Shown in pieces: positions 17,129-26,900 of a stretch of DNA of 64,000 nucleotides. Below the pieces are notes generated by a model. It made no database searches. It worked only from the letters and a program-made list of their open reading frames with translations, and had not been told where the DNA came from. Both the position numbers and the translations under genes were made by a program. The first letter of the stretch is position 1; every line of letters begins with the position of its first letter. This stretch comes from Clostridiales bacterium (lineage in GTDB: Bacteria > Bacillota > Clostridia > Oscillospirales > Oscillospiraceae): positions 1-64,000 of the forward strand of contig JALFRA010000031.1 in the NCBI GenBank assembly GCA_022785125.1, given 5' to 3'.

Positions 17129-17716
17129 GTGGATCAACATCCTTTTTTTGCCTATTTATCCCGAATGCGGTATATCAACCGCTGGGGACTCATGCGCAAT
17201 ACCTTTCAGGAGAATATCCAGGAGCACTCCCACATGGTGGCGGTGCTCTCCCATGCCCTGGCAGTAATCCGGCGGGATGTGTTCGGGAAGGAGGCTGACC
17301 CCGGCCTGGCCGCCATGGCCGCGTTGTATCACGACGCCCCTGAGATCCTTACCGGCGACCTGCCCACCCCCATCAAGTATTACGACCCGGAGATCCGGGA
17401 CGCCTATAAAAAGGTAGAGGAGTTTTCTGCCGGCAAACTGCTGGCTATGCTGCCGGAGCAGCTGCGCCCCGCCTTCTCTCCCCTGCTGCGGGAGGACTAT
17501 GACCCGGATACCCACGCTCTGGTAAAGGCGGCGGACAAGCTGTCCGCCCATATCAAGTGCCTGGAGGAACTGAAGGCGGGCAACAGCGAGTTCCAGCAGG
17601 CCGCCCGCCAGACGCAGGATGCGCTGAAGAGTTACGACCTGCCCGAGGTGGACTACTTTCTGGAGCACTTCCTCCCCGCCTTCGGCATGACTTTGGATGA
17701 GATGGGCCGGGACTGA
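17129..17716 (+). CDS. yfbR: YfbR-type 5'-deoxynucleotidase (HD domain)
   Basis: I start at the GTG at 17129, after GGGAGG and a clear promoter; this removes 25 unrelated upstream residues. The 195-residue protein carries the YfbR signature INRWGLMRN (Arg18, Trp19) and the HD metal ligands: His33, His68-Asp69 and an Asp near 136 in KAADKLSA. Family members remove phosphate from deoxynucleoside 5'-monophosphates, trimming dNMP pools. It is the first gene past the integrative element and precedes the ACT-DUF711 pair by 49 bp. Confidence 0.9.
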   Translation: MDQHPFFAYLSRMRYINRWGLMRNTFQENIQEHSHMVAVLSHALAVIRRDVFGKEADPGLAAMAALYHDAPEILTGDLPTPIKYYDPEIRDAYKKVEEFSAGKLLAMLPEQLRPAFSPLLREDYDPDTHALVKAADKLSAHIKCLEELKAGNSEFQQAARQTQDALKSYDLPEVDYFLEHFLPAFGMTLDEMGRD

Positions 17717-17765
17717 CCGGCGCCGTTTTCATAGAGACAGAACGAATAAAAGGAGTTATCAAGTT

Positions 17766-18035
17766 ATGAGAGCCATTGTTACCGTTCTGGGCAAGGACCG
17801 AGTGGGCATCATGTCCGCCGTTTGTGCCCTGCTGGCCCAGCACAACGTCAATATTCTGGATATCAGCCAGACCATCCTCCAGGACTACTTCACCATGGTC
17901 ATGCTGGTGGACGCCGGCAACTGCGATATGCCCTTTGCCGACCTGGCCGCTCTGATGGAGCAGGAGGGCAAGGACCGGGACCTGTCCATCCGCGCCCAGC
18001 GGGAGGATATTTTTAACGCCATGCACAGAATTTGA
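17766..18035 (+). CDS. ACT-domain protein (UPF0237)
   Basis: The ATG at 17766 follows AAAGGAG. The 89 residues form a single ACT domain beginning MRAIVTVLGKDRVGIMSAVC, with the ligand-loop Gly in KDRVGI. ACT domains bind small ligands, often amino acids. It lies 12 bp upstream of the DUF711 gene, a pairing conserved across Firmicutes, so it probably senses a ligand for that enzyme. The ligand is unknown. Confidence 0.88.
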   Translation: MRAIVTVLGKDRVGIMSAVCALLAQHNVNILDISQTILQDYFTMVMLVDAGNCDMPFADLAALMEQEGKDRDLSIRAQREDIFNAMHRI

Positions 18036-18047
18036 GGGTAAAGCATC

Positions 18048-19406
18048 ATGATCAACACCAACGAAATTTTTGACACCATCCACATGATCGACCAGCAGCA
18101 TCTGGATGTGCGTACCATCACCATGGGCATCTCTCTGCTGGACTGCGCCGACTCCGATCCCAACGCCGCCTGCCGCAAGATCTACGACAAGATCACCCGC
18201 CAGGCCGAGCACCTGGTGGCCACCGGCGAGGCCATCGAGCGGGAGTTCGGCATTCCCATCGTCAACAAGCGCATCTCGGTGACCCCCATGGCCCTGGTGG
18301 CCGGGGCCTCCGAGACCGACAACTACGTCCCCTTTGCCGTGGCTCTGGACAATGCCGCCAAGGCCGTGGGCGTCAACTTCATCGGCGGCTTCTCCGCCCT
18401 GGTACAGAAGGGTGCCACCCGGGCCGACCGGAAGCTCATCGCCGCCATCCCCGAGGCACTGGCCCGCACCGAGCTGGTGTGCGCCAGTGTCAACGTGGGC
18501 TCCACCAAGGCGGGCATCAACATGAACGCTGTGGGCGTCATGGGCCGCACCATCAAGGAGTGCGCCGAACTCACCGCCGACAAGGGCGGCTTCGGCTGCG
18601 CCAAGCTGGTGGTGTTCTGCAACGCCGTGGAGGATAACCCCTTCATGGCCGGCGCCTTCCACGGCGTGGGCGAGCCCGACTGCATCATCAACGTGGGCGT
18701 GTCCGGCCCCGGCGTGGTGCACCACGCCCTGAAGGACGTGAAGGGTCAGCCCTTTGACGTGGTGGCCGAAACTATCAAAAAGACCGCCTTCCGGGTGACC
18801 CGTATGGGTCAGCTGGTGGCCCAGGAGGCCAGCCGCCGTCTGGGGGTGCCCTTCGGCATCGTGGACCTGTCCCTGGCCCCCACCCCCGCCATCGGCGACT
18901 CCGTGGCCCGCATCCTGGAGGAGATGGGCTTGGAGACCTGCGGCACCCACGGCACCACCGCCGCCCTGGCCCTGCTCAACGACGCGGTGAAGAAGGGCGG
19001 CGTTATGGCCTCCTCCCATGTGGGCGGCCTGTCCGGCGCCTTCATCCCCGTCAGTGAGGACGAGGGCATGATCGCCGCCGCCCGTGCCGGCGTGCTCCAC
19101 CTGGATAAGCTGGAGGCCATGACCTGCGTGTGCTCCGTGGGTCTGGACATGATCGCCGTCCCCGGCGACACCTCCGCCGCCACCATCTCCGCCATCATTG
19201 CCGACGAGGCCGCCATCGGCATGGTCAACTCCAAGACCACCGCCGTGCGCATCATCCCCGCCCCCGGCAAGGTGGTGGGCGATACTGTGGAGTTCGGCGG
19301 CCTGCTGGGCTCCGCCCCCGTCATGCCCGTCCACTCTGAGAGCGCTGAGGCCTTTGTGGCGCGGGGCGGCCGTATCCCCGCCCCCATGCAGAGCCTCAAA
19401 AACTAA
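18048..19406 (+). CDS. PFL-family protein (DUF711/UPF0210)
   Basis: The 452-residue product is full length for DUF711: [21 protein letters not shown] at the start, then [23 protein letters not shown], a GVVHHAL motif and a Gly-rich C-terminus. The fold is related to pyruvate formate-lyase/ribonucleotide reductase barrels, but no glycyl radical motif is present. The reaction is not known. It is co-transcribed with the ACT protein upstream. The gene is extremely GC3-rich, which creates long spurious antisense frames. Confidence 0.88.
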   Translation: MINTNEIFDTIHMIDQQHLDVRTITMGISLLDCADSDPNAACRKIYDKITRQAEHLVATGEAIEREFGIPIVNKRISVTPMALVAGASETDNYVPFAVALDNAAKAVGVNFIGGFSALVQKGATRADRKLIAAIPEALARTELVCASVNVGSTKAGINMNAVGVMGRTIKECAELTADKGGFGCAKLVVFCNAVEDNPFMAGAFHGVGEPDCIINVGVSGPGVVHHALKDVKGQPFDVVAETIKKTAFRVTRMGQLVAQEASRRLGVPFGIVDLSLAPTPAIGDSVARILEEMGLETCGTHGTTAALALLNDAVKKGGVMASSHVGGLSGAFIPVSEDEGMIAAARAGVLHLDKLEAMTCVCSVGLDMIAVPGDTSAATISAIIADEAAIGMVNSKTTAVRIIPAPGKVVGDTVEFGGLLGSAPVMPVHSESAEAFVARGGRIPAPMQSLKN

Positions 19407-19417
19407 GGTACCGGGCC

Positions 19418-19443
19418 GAAGTGGGCGTCGGCCCCTACGCAAC
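19418..19443. repeat. short hairpin repeat ending CCCCTAC
   Basis: GGCCGA and a TCGGCC arm flank a short loop, followed by CCCTACG. Near-copies of this hairpin + CCCCTAC pattern occur at about 44,304-44,329 and 53,727-53,751. Confidence 0.5.
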
Positions 19444-19463
19444 CGATTCCTGTTTTACTCGCA

Positions 19464-19489
19464 AAAGGCCGCCCACGGGCGGCCTTTTT
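19464..19489 (+). terminator. terminator between DUF711 and molybdopterin genes
   Basis: AAAGGCCGCCC, loop ACG, GGCGGCCTTTTT, 60 bp after the DUF711 stop and 18 bp before the next start. Confidence 0.8.
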
Positions 19490-19507
19490 CAAAAGGAGGT
19501 TATCATC

Positions 19508-21469
19508 ATGTCCACTTGTCGTTCTGCCTGTCCCTACGATTGCCCCGAGGGCTGCTCTCTGCTGGTAGAGACCGAGGGCAACGCCGTCACCTCCATTACC
19601 GGCGACCCCGCCAACCCCTTTACCGACGGCTGGGTGTGCGCCAAGCTGCGCAACCTGCCGGAGGCCATCAACAGCCCCCACCGCATCCTCACGCCCCTCC
19701 GCCGCACCGGAGCCAAAGGCGCCGGAGCATTCGCCCCCATCTCCTGGGGGGATGCCATCGGAGAGATCACATCCCGCTGGAAGGACCTGATCGCCCAGTA
19801 CGGAGCCCAGACCATCCTGCCCTACTCCTACGCCGGCACCATGGGCGCGGTCCAGCGCAACTGCGGAGAGGGCTTCTTCCACGCTCTGGGCGCCAGCCGC
19901 CTCAAACGCACCCTGTGCAGCACCGCCAAGTCCACCGGCTGGCAGAAGGTCATGGGCAATTCCTGCGACCTGTCCCCCTGGGACGTGGAACACAGCGATC
20001 TGATCCTGCTGTGGTCCACCAATATCCCCGCCACCCGGGCCCACCTGGCCCCCATCCTGCGGAAGGCCAAGGCCAACGGGGCCAAAATTATCCTCATTGA
20101 TGTGTATGAGAATCCCTCCGCCGAGCTGGCTGACCAGACCATTCTGATCCAGCCGGGCAGCGACGGCGCCCTGGCCCTGTCCATGCTCCATGTGCTGGAT
20201 CAGGAGGGGCTCACCGACGAGGCATGGCTGGCCGAGCACGCCACGGGCTGGAATGAATTTCGGACCACCCTGGAGGTGTGGGACCCGGAGGAGACCCAGT
20301 GTCTCGTCGGCCAGGCCCCCGACGTAATCCGGGAGCTGGCCCGGGCCTACGGCAGAGCCAAGGCCCCCTGCATCGTACTGGGCAGCGGCTTCTCCCGCTC
20401 GGGCAACGGCGGCGAGGCCACCCGGGCCATCACCGCCCTGCCCGCCGCCGTGGGCGCCTGGGCCAAGAAGGGCGGCGGCACCTACGGCGTGTGCTCCTCC
20501 CCCGACCTCATCGACAAGTCCTCCGTCAAGCGGCCCGACCTGGCCGAGAAGCATACCCAGATGATCAACATCAACCAGCTGGGCCGCGCCCTGGAGGGCA
20601 AGGGTCTCTCCACCCCCATCCACAGTCTGTACGTCTACCATGCCAACCCGGCCACGGTGACCTCCGACCAGAACGCCATCCGCCGGGGCCTGGCCCGGGA
20701 GGACCTGTTTACCGTGGTCCACGAGCGGTACATGACCGACACCGCCAAGTACGCCGATATCATCCTGCCCGCCCCCTACATGGTGGAGCAGACCGACCTG
20801 TACACCCCCTACGGTTACCGCCAGATCCAATACGCCCCGGCGGTGGTTCCCGCCCCCGGTGAGGTGAAGAGCAACCTTGAGGTATTTACCCTGCTGGCCA
20901 ACGCCATGGGTCTGGCCGACCCCTTCCAGGGCCGTACCGCCGAGGAGCTGTGCCGCCAGATGGTGGAGGACAGCTGGGCTCTCTCCCGGGAGGAGAAGGA
21001 CAAGGTGCTTGCCGGGGAGCCGGTGGTGCTGGAGAGCCCCTTCCCCCTGCCCATCCAGACGGAGGACGGCATGATCCACCTGAACGACCCCATGATCGGC
21101 TGGTTCCCGCCCCACGGCGGCTCCGACCCCTTCCACCTGATCTGCGCCCCGGCGGTCCACACCCTCAATTCCTCCTTCAATGAGTCCTCCACCCTGCGGG
21201 ACCTGCGGGGGGAGATGACAGTGCGTATGAACGGCGAGGACGCCGCCCGGCTGGGCCTGGTCCAGGGGGATCAGGTGGTGTGCTACAACAAGCTGGGCCA
21301 GATGACCTGCTCCGTGGCCCTGGACCGGGCGGTAGCCCCCATGACTGTGGTGGCCGAGGGCGTCTATCCCGGCGAGAACACCGTCAACTGCCTCACCCAC
21401 GACCGCCTCTCCGACTGGGGCGAGGCCACCACCATGAACGACAACACCATCTGGGTCCGTAAGGCTTAA
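19508..21469 (+). CDS. molybdopterin oxidoreductase, DMSO reductase family
   Basis: AAAGGAGG precedes the ATG at 19508; an upstream start at 19421 is inside the terminator. The 653-residue product opens with an Fe4S4 site, Cys4, Cys8, Cys12 and Cys44 (CRSACPYDC ... WVCAKL). The large cofactor-binding domains follow (WGDAIGEI, AKSTGWQKVMGN, DPEETQCLVG). It ends in the beta-barrel molydopterin-dinucleotide domain (LRDLRGEMTVRMNGEDAARLGLVQGD). There is no signal peptide, so it acts in the cytoplasm. No partner subunit or cofactor gene adjoins it, and the substrate cannot be told. Confidence 0.85.
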   Translation: MSTCRSACPYDCPEGCSLLVETEGNAVTSITGDPANPFTDGWVCAKLRNLPEAINSPHRILTPLRRTGAKGAGAFAPISWGDAIGEITSRWKDLIAQYGAQTILPYSYAGTMGAVQRNCGEGFFHALGASRLKRTLCSTAKSTGWQKVMGNSCDLSPWDVEHSDLILLWSTNIPATRAHLAPILRKAKANGAKIILIDVYENPSAELADQTILIQPGSDGALALSMLHVLDQEGLTDEAWLAEHATGWNEFRTTLEVWDPEETQCLVGQAPDVIRELARAYGRAKAPCIVLGSGFSRSGNGGEATRAITALPAAVGAWAKKGGGTYGVCSSPDLIDKSSVKRPDLAEKHTQMININQLGRALEGKGLSTPIHSLYVYHANPATVTSDQNAIRRGLAREDLFTVVHERYMTDTAKYADIILPAPYMVEQTDLYTPYGYRQIQYAPAVVPAPGEVKSNLEVFTLLANAMGLADPFQGRTAEELCRQMVEDSWALSREEKDKVLAGEPVVLESPFPLPIQTEDGMIHLNDPMIGWFPPHGGSDPFHLICAPAVHTLNSSFNESSTLRDLRGEMTVRMNGEDAARLGLVQGDQVVCYNKLGQMTCSVALDRAVAPMTVVAEGVYPGENTVNCLTHDRLSDWGEATTMNDNTIWVRKA

Positions 21470-21579
21470 AGGTTTTTCCGGGAATTGGCTTTTTTCTCTG
21501 GCAAAAGCCGGCCCCCGGGTGTATGATAGGCATATCAGCCGACCTAGGCTTTGTGAAATGCAAAAGGAGTGACGTCACC

Positions 21580-22914
21580 ATGATTCAAATCGACACCTCC
21601 AACGCCCGTTCTTTCCTGCCCGACACCTGGCTTACCAGCCGTCTGGACGCTCTGGAGAGCGCCCGCCAGAAGCTGGAGACCGGCAGCGGCGCCGGCGGCG
21701 ACTTTACCGGCTGGGTCCACCTGCCCCGGGACTATGATAAAGAAGAGTTTGCCCGCATCCAGGCAGCGGCGGAGCGCATCCGCAAGGATTCCCAGGCCCT
21801 GGTGGTCATCGGCATCGGCGGCTCCTATCTGGGCGCCCGGGCCGTGGTGGAGCTGGTCAACTCCCCCAACTTCAACCTGACCCACAAGGACGGCCCCGCC
21901 ATCTACTTTGCCGGCAACGGCCTGTCCACCGACGCCATGCTGGAGGTCATGGACCTCATTAAGGACAAGGACTGGTCCATCAACGTGATCTCCAAGTCGG
22001 GCACCACCACCGAGCCCGCCGTGGCCTTCCGCATCTTCAAGAACCTGCTGGAGGAGAAGTACGGCAAGGAGGAGGCCCGCAAGCGCATCTACGCCACCAC
22101 CGATGCCCACAAGGGCGCTCTGAAGGGCCTGGCTGACGCCGAGGGCTACGAGGAGTTTGTGGTGCCCGACGCCATCGGCGGCCGCTACAGCGTGCTCACC
22201 GCCGTGGGCCTGCTGCCCATCGCCTGCGCTGGGGTGGACATCACCGCTCTGATGGAGGGCGCCCGGGAGGAAATGGAGGCTCTGGCCGCCCCCGGCGAGA
22301 CCAACCCCGCCTGGCAGCTGGCCGCTGCCCGCCACGCCCTGTACACCGGCGGCAAGAAGGTGGAGATCCTGGTGGGCTACGAGCCCTCCTTCCGCTTCTT
22401 TGGCGAGTGGTGGAAGCAGCTCTTCGGTGAGAGCGAGGGCAAGGACGGCAAGGGCCTGTTCCCCGCCAGCGTGGAGTTTACCGCCGACCTGCACTCCATG
22501 GGCCAGTACATCCAGCAGGGCGAGCGCCTCATGCTGGAGACCGTGGTGCGTTTTGCCAACAGCAACGGCCCCGCCATCACCATCCCCCACGATCCCGACA
22601 ACGTGGACGGGCTCAACTTCCTGGCGGGCAAGGACCTGTCCTTCGTGGCCGAGCAGGCCATGCGGGGCACCCTGCTGGCCCATGTGGATGGCGGCGTGCC
22701 CAACCTGATGGTCACCGCTCCCGGCCGCTGCGCCAGGAGCGTGGGTGCGCTCATCTACTTCTTTGAGTATGTCTGCGGTCTCACCGGCTACCTGATGGAC
22801 ATCAACCCCTTCAACCAGCCCGGCGTGGAGGCCTATAAAAATAATATGTACGCTCTGCTGGGCAAACCCGGCTACGAGGACAAGAAGGCCGAGCTGGAGG
22901 CAAGACTGAGCTGA
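21580..22914 (+). CDS. pgi: glucose-6-phosphate isomerase
   Basis: AAAGGAGT precedes the ATG at 21580. The 444-residue enzyme is the short bacterial form. It carries the sugar-phosphate loop SKSGTTTEPAVAFR, GIGGSYLGARA near residue 80, and DLHSMGQYIQQG with the active-site region. It interconverts glucose-6-phosphate and fructose-6-phosphate in glycolysis. It appears monocistronic. A diverged second copy of its last ten codons lies about 176 bp downstream (23055-23086), beyond a hairpin cluster. Confidence 0.95.
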   Translation: MIQIDTSNARSFLPDTWLTSRLDALESARQKLETGSGAGGDFTGWVHLPRDYDKEEFARIQAAAERIRKDSQALVVIGIGGSYLGARAVVELVNSPNFNLTHKDGPAIYFAGNGLSTDAMLEVMDLIKDKDWSINVISKSGTTTEPAVAFRIFKNLLEEKYGKEEARKRIYATTDAHKGALKGLADAEGYEEFVVPDAIGGRYSVLTAVGLLPIACAGVDITALMEGAREEMEALAAPGETNPAWQLAAARHALYTGGKKVEILVGYEPSFRFFGEWWKQLFGESEGKDGKGLFPASVEFTADLHSMGQYIQQGERLMLETVVRFANSNGPAITIPHDPDNVDGLNFLAGKDLSFVAEQAMRGTLLAHVDGGVPNLMVTAPGRCARSVGALIYFFEYVCGLTGYLMDINPFNQPGVEAYKNNMYALLGKPGYEDKKAELEARLS

Positions 22915-22935
22915 ATATAACGGCTGGCCTTATTG

Positions 22936-23093
22936 TCCTCAGGGACCCGCCGCAGGCGGGACGGCGCTTTTGCGCCGGAGGGCGGCGGGATTCACTTCCG
23001 CCGCCCACAAATGAAAATTCCGGGGTCCCCATGGGAGCGCGCTCCCATGGGGCGGACAAGAAGGCCGAACTGGAAGCCAGACCGGGTTAACAG
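22936..23093. repeat. hairpin cluster plus displaced pgi tail
   Basis: Stems occur at 22946-22960, 22963-22976 and 22980-23006. At 23027-23052 a perfect 26-bp palindrome (CCCCATGGGAGCG and its complement) follows. Directly after it, 23055-23093 reads in frame DKKAELEARPG-stop, against DKKAELEARLS-stop at the true pgi end. The differences in the shared codons are third-position (GAG/GAA twice, GCA/GCC). The 22,915-23,235 gap holds no gene. Confidence 0.7.
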
Positions 23094-23154
23094 TAAACCT
23101 GACGGTCACCCTGGGGTGGCCTATGGGAATTTTTTGTGAACTTGAGCAAATCAG

Positions 23155-23183
23155 TTGCAATCCCACCGCAAAAATGGTAACAT
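23155..23183 (+). promoter_or_regulatory. promoter for the P-loop protein gene
   Basis: TTGCAA, 17 bp, TAACAT, 53 bp before the ATG at 23236. Confidence 0.55.
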
Positions 23184-23235
23184 AAATGCACCAGGCCGGG
23201 GTGGTCCCGGCGTTACAAAGTAAGGAGTGATAACT

Positions 23236-23649
23236 ATGGTGAGAGTGATCATGGGGGTCAAGGGCACCGGCAAGACCAAGCAGATGATCGAGCTCATTAA
23301 CTCCGCTGTTCACAGCGAGAACGGCAACGTCGTTTGCATTGAGCGCGGCCCCAAGCTGACCTATGACATTCACTATAAAATTCGCCTGGTTGAGGCCAGC
23401 CACTTTGATGTCTGCAACTTCGACTTTATGAAGGGCTTCATCAGCGGCCTCTATGCCGGCAACTACGATATTACCCATGTGTTCATCGACAGCCTGACCA
23501 AGATTGTGACCACCGATGTTACTGACCACTCTGTGGAAGAGTTCCTGGATTGGCTGAACAGCTTCTCCGAGAAGAACAACATCAAGTTCACCGTCACCAT
23601 CAGCGCTGACGAGTCTCTGGCTACCGAAGGCATCAAGAAGTACTTCTAA
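23236..23649 (+). CDS. conserved clostridial P-loop protein
   Basis: AAGGAG lies before the ATG at 23236. The 137-residue product starts with a strand and Walker A loop (VRVIMGVKGTGKTKQM). A Walker B-like VFIDSLTKI follows, and the ending TVTISADES is reminiscent of the last strand of a small AAA/RecA-type core. It is a lone, minimal nucleotide-binding domain conserved in Clostridia. Its role is unknown. It shares a bidirectional terminator with the convergent pflB. Confidence 0.75.
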   Translation: MVRVIMGVKGTGKTKQMIELINSAVHSENGNVVCIERGPKLTYDIHYKIRLVEASHFDVCNFDFMKGFISGLYAGNYDITHVFIDSLTKIVTTDVTDHSVEEFLDWLNSFSEKNNIKFTVTISADESLATEGIKKYF

Positions 23650-23655
23650 CGAACG

Positions 23656-23687
23656 AAAAACCGCCCTGCTTCGGCAGGGCGGTTTTT
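23656..23687. terminator. bidirectional terminator
   Basis: AAAAACCGCCCTGC, loop TTCG, GCAGGGCGGTTTTTT lies between two convergent genes, with A and T tracts on both sides. Confidence 0.9.
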
Positions 23688-23697
23688 TATGCCCTTT

Positions 23698-25941
23698 TTA
23701 CATCTGCTCGTGGAAGGTCCGCTTGATGACCTCCAGCTGCTGCTCCCGGCTCAGGCGGGAGAAATTCACCGCGTAGCCCGACACCCGGATGGTGAGGGTG
23801 GGGTACTGCTCGGGATGCTCCATGGCGTCCACCAGCAGCTGCCGGTTCATGACGTTGACGTTGAGATGGTGGGCCCCCTGGAGGAAGTAACCGTCCAGAA
23901 TGTGCACCAGGTTGTCCACCCGCTCGCCCTCGCTCTTGCCCAGGGCGGAGGGTACGATGGAGAAGGTGTTGGACACGCCGTCCTGGCACACCGCCCGGTA
24001 GGGGATCTTGGCCACCGAGTTGAGGGAGGCCAGAGCGCCGCTCTTGTCCCGGCCGTGCATGGGGTTGGCGCCGGGGGCGAAGGGCTCCCCCGCCTTCCGG
24101 CCGTCGGGGGTGGCCCCCGTCTTTTTGCCGTACATCACGTTGGAGGTGATGGTGAGGGCGGACAGGGTATGGATGGCGTTCCGATACAGGGGGTGCTTTT
24201 TCAGTTCGGCGGAGAAGTAGGACACCAGCTCCACGGCGATGTCGTCCACCCGGTCGTCGTCGTTGCCGTACTTGGGGAAGTCTCCCTCCACTGCAAAGTC
24301 CACGGCGATGCCGTTTTCATTGCGGATGGGGCGCACCTTGGCGAACTTGATGGCGGACAGGGAGTCGGCGGCGATGGACAGGCCCGCCACGCCGAAGGCG
24401 GCCAGCCGCTCCACCAGGGTGTCGTGGAGGGCCATCTGGCTGCTTTCGTAGGCGTACTTGTCGTGCATATAGTGGATGATGTTGATGGTGTCCACATAGA
24501 GCTCCGCCACATAGGACAGCACCTTTTTGTAGTTGCCCAGCACCTTGGGGTAGTCCAGCACCTGGTCGGTGTCCAGCTGGATGTCGGGTACCACTTTGAT
24601 GCCCTTCTTCTCGTCCACGCCGCCGTTGATGGCATACAGCAGGCTTTTGGCCAGGTTGGCCCGGGCCCCGAAGAACTGCATCTGCTTGCCCACCGCCATG
24701 GCGGAGACGCAGCAGGCGATGCAGTAGTCGTCGCCATACATGGGCCGCATGAGCTCGTCGCTCTCGTACTGGATGGAGTCGGTGTCGATGCTCATTTTGG
24801 CGCAGTAGTCCTTGAAGCCCTGAGGCAGGTGGGGGCTCCACAGCACCGTCAGGTTGGGCTCGGGGGCGGTGCCCAGGTTGGTGAGGGTGTGGAGCATTCG
24901 GAAGGAGTTTTTCGTCACCAGGGTGCGGCCGTCCACCCCCATGCCGCCGATGGACTCGGTGACCCAGGTGGGGTCGCCGCCGAAGAGCTCGTTGTACTCC
25001 GGGGTACGCAGGTGGCGCACCAGCCGCAGCTTGATAACAAACTGGTCGATCAGCTCCTGTGCCCCCTGCTCATCCAGCACGCCGTTGTCCAGGTCCCGCT
25101 GGATGTAGATATCCAGGAAGGTGGACACCCGGCCCAGAGAGGTGGCAGCGCCGTTGTTCTCCTTGATGCCCGCCAGGTAGGCCATATACAGGTTCTGCAC
25201 CGCCTCGTGGGCGTTTTCCGCCGGGCGGGTGATGTCGCAGCCGTATCTGGCCGCCATACGGGCCATCTCCTCCAGGGCCCGGATCTGCATCTGGACCTCC
25301 TCCCGCAGGCGGATGCGCTCGTCGGTCATGGGGCCGTCGATGCGATCCAGGTCGGCCTGCTTCTCCTCAATGAGGAAGTCGGTGCCGTACAGGGGCACAC
25401 GGCGGTAGTCGCCCACGATGCGGCCCCGGCCGTAGGCGTCGGGCAGGCCGGTGAGCAACCCCGCCGTCCGGGCCAGACGGGTACGCTGGGGGTAGGCGTC
25501 GAACACGCCCTCGTTGTGGGTCTTGCGGTAGAGCCGGAAGTGGCGCTCGATCTCCGGGTCAAGCTGGTAGCCGTACTGCTCCAGGGCGGAGGTGGCGTTG
25601 CGGATGCCGCCGAAGGGGTTGACGATGCGCTTGAGGGGCGCGTCGGTCTGGAGACCCACAATGACCTCGTTCTCCTGATCGATGTAACCGGGGGCGAAGT
25701 TGTCGATGCCGGAGACAGCGTTTGTCTCCACATCAATGATCCCCTTCTTCACCTCCTCAATGATGAGGGCCTCAGCTTTTTTCCACACTGCCGCCGTTTT
25801 TGTGGAAACAGGGGCCAGAAAATCCCCATTTCCCGAATACGAAGTGTAATTCTTCTGGATAAAATTACGGACGTTCACCAAATGCCGCCACTCGCCGGTG
25901 CGAAACCCCTGCCAGGCGGTGCAATTTACATCAATGCTCAT
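23698..25941 (-). CDS. pflB: pyruvate formate-lyase (formate C-acetyltransferase)
   Basis: The 747-residue enzyme is full length. Cys410-Cys411 in YCIACCVS are the catalytic pair, and Gly722 in RVSGYAVNF is the radical site. It cleaves pyruvate with CoA to acetyl-CoA and formate under anaerobic conditions, and the Gly radical is installed by PflA. It follows pflA by 16 bp, the reverse of the common pflB-pflA order. AAAGGAG precedes the ATG. The gene ends at the shared terminator. Confidence 0.96.
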   Translation of the reverse strand: MSIDVNCTAWQGFRTGEWRHLVNVRNFIQKNYTSYSGNGDFLAPVSTKTAAVWKKAEALIIEEVKKGIIDVETNAVSGIDNFAPGYIDQENEVIVGLQTDAPLKRIVNPFGGIRNATSALEQYGYQLDPEIERHFRLYRKTHNEGVFDAYPQRTRLARTAGLLTGLPDAYGRGRIVGDYRRVPLYGTDFLIEEKQADLDRIDGPMTDERIRLREEVQMQIRALEEMARMAARYGCDITRPAENAHEAVQNLYMAYLAGIKENNGAATSLGRVSTFLDIYIQRDLDNGVLDEQGAQELIDQFVIKLRLVRHLRTPEYNELFGGDPTWVTESIGGMGVDGRTLVTKNSFRMLHTLTNLGTAPEPNLTVLWSPHLPQGFKDYCAKMSIDTDSIQYESDELMRPMYGDDYCIACCVSAMAVGKQMQFFGARANLAKSLLYAINGGVDEKKGIKVVPDIQLDTDQVLDYPKVLGNYKKVLSYVAELYVDTINIIHYMHDKYAYESSQMALHDTLVERLAAFGVAGLSIAADSLSAIKFAKVRPIRNENGIAVDFAVEGDFPKYGNDDDRVDDIAVELVSYFSAELKKHPLYRNAIHTLSALTITSNVMYGKKTGATPDGRKAGEPFAPGANPMHGRDKSGALASLNSVAKIPYRAVCQDGVSNTFSIVPSALGKSEGERVDNLVHILDGYFLQGAHHLNVNVMNRQLLVDAMEHPEQYPTLTIRVSGYAVNFSRLSREQQLEVIKRTFHEQM

Positions 25942-25957
25942 ATGACGACTCCTTTTC

Positions 25958-26680
25958 TCAGGCCTGAACGCAGGTGCGGTTCAGGCGTTTGTTCCATTGC
26001 TCCAGAACCCCACCCTCCATGGGGGGCACCCCCTCCAGAGGATAGGGCAGGCCCAGGGACGCGTACTTGTGGACCCCCAGGGTGTGGTAGGGCAGCAGCT
26101 CCGCCCGCCGGATGTGCTTCACCCCCTTCAGATAGGCCTCCAGCCCGGCAAGGTGTTCCTCCCCGTCGGTGAGACCGGGCACCACCACATGGCGGACCCA
26201 GAGGGGAACGGCAGCCTGCTGGGCCTGCTCCAGAAAACAGTCAAAGGCCGCCATGGAGCCGCCGGTGACCTGCCGCCAGCCTTCCGGGGTGTAGTGCTTC
26301 ACGTCCAGCAGGATCAGGTCGGTGTGGGCCAGGATGGCCTCATACTCCCCCAGACCGCACCCCGCCGTGTCCAGGCAGGTGTGGATGCCAGCCTCATGGC
26401 ACAGCGCCAGGCACTGGGCCAGAAACTCCGGCTGGAGCAGAGGCTCCCCGCCGGAGAAGGTGACTCCGCCGGTGCTGCCGTAATAGGGCTTGAAGCGGAC
26501 CAGCCGCTCCACCAGCTGCCGGGGCGTGACCGTCTCTGCCGTCCCTTCCGCCGCCCAGGTATCCGGGTTGTGACAGTAGCGACAGCGCAGGGCGCATCCC
26601 TGCAAAAAGACCACCGTGCGGATGCCGGGGCCGTCCACCAGCCCCATGGATTCCAGGGAGTGGACCCTCCCCTGTGTCAT
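25958..26680 (-). CDS. pflA: pyruvate formate-lyase activating enzyme
   Basis: I start at the ATG at 26680, after GGAGGT; the frame runs upstream to 26770 through a hairpin and is not coding there. The 240-residue radical-SAM enzyme has the cluster Cys29, Cys33, Cys36 (GCALRCRYC) and the glycyl-radical activase motif [21 protein letters not shown] is the SAM-binding GGE motif. It abstracts hydrogen from Gly722 of PflB. It is first in the operon. Confidence 0.95.
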   Translation of the reverse strand: MTQGRVHSLESMGLVDGPGIRTVVFLQGCALRCRYCHNPDTWAAEGTAETVTPRQLVERLVRFKPYYGSTGGVTFSGGEPLLQPEFLAQCLALCHEAGIHTCLDTAGCGLGEYEAILAHTDLILLDVKHYTPEGWRQVTGGSMAAFDCFLEQAQQAAVPLWVRHVVVPGLTDGEEHLAGLEAYLKGVKHIRRAELLPYHTLGVHKYASLGLPYPLEGVPPMEGGVLEQWNKRLNRTCVQA

Positions 26681-26708
26681 AGGGAACCATACCTCCTTTT
26701 TGCAGAAA

Positions 26709-26755
26709 GAAAAGCCGACAGTCCGGGCTTTTCTCGCCCAGACGGTCGGCTTTTT
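26709..26755 (-). promoter_or_regulatory. leader hairpin upstream of pflA
   Basis: AAAGCCGAC and GTCGGCTTTT close a 46-base structure with an inner GGGC/GCCC stem; T-tracts flank it on both strands. It sits about 30 bp before the pflA start and inside any pfl transcript that begins upstream, so it could act as an attenuator or a processed 5' hairpin. Confidence 0.5.
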
Positions 26756-26768
26756 ACTATCATACTCC

Positions 26769-26786
26769 ATGTGGTAGGCTCCACAT
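26769..26786. promoter_or_regulatory. CRP/FNR-like palindrome upstream of pflA
   Basis: ATGTGG-TAGGCT-CCACAT is a perfect 6+6 palindrome with a 6-bp centre, the TGTGN-N6-NCACA layout of CRP/FNR-family sites. Its place upstream of an anaerobic operon makes a redox or catabolite operator plausible. Confidence 0.4.
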
Positions 26787-26863
26787 TATCCGTCAGTCAT
26801 ATGATACTATTTTTATAGCATGAGCATCCCTGCTTTGTCAAGCCGGGTTCTCCCCCAAAAAGG

Positions 26864-26894
26864 AAAAACGGCCGCCCGAAGGCGGCCGTTTTTT
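26864..26894 (-). terminator. terminator of the SLH protein gene
   Basis: AAAACGGCCGCC, a short loop and GGCGGCCGTTTTTT form a strong stem with tracts on both sides, six bases past the stop. Confidence 0.88.
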
Positions 26895-26900
26895 GTGTCT

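Noticed and set aside
17553-19442. Long minus-strand open frame opposite ACT and DUF711 genes
   Set aside because: It is a His/Gly-rich mirror of the GC3-rich real genes, with no domain and no ribosome site. Similar mirrors lie opposite the molybdopterin enzyme, pgi, pflB, the SLH protein, the YhaN-like ATPase and oppCDF.
22946-23052. Terminator of pgi
   Set aside because: None of the stems is followed by a U-tract, and the block sits between two copies of the pgi tail, so a repeat insertion explains it better.
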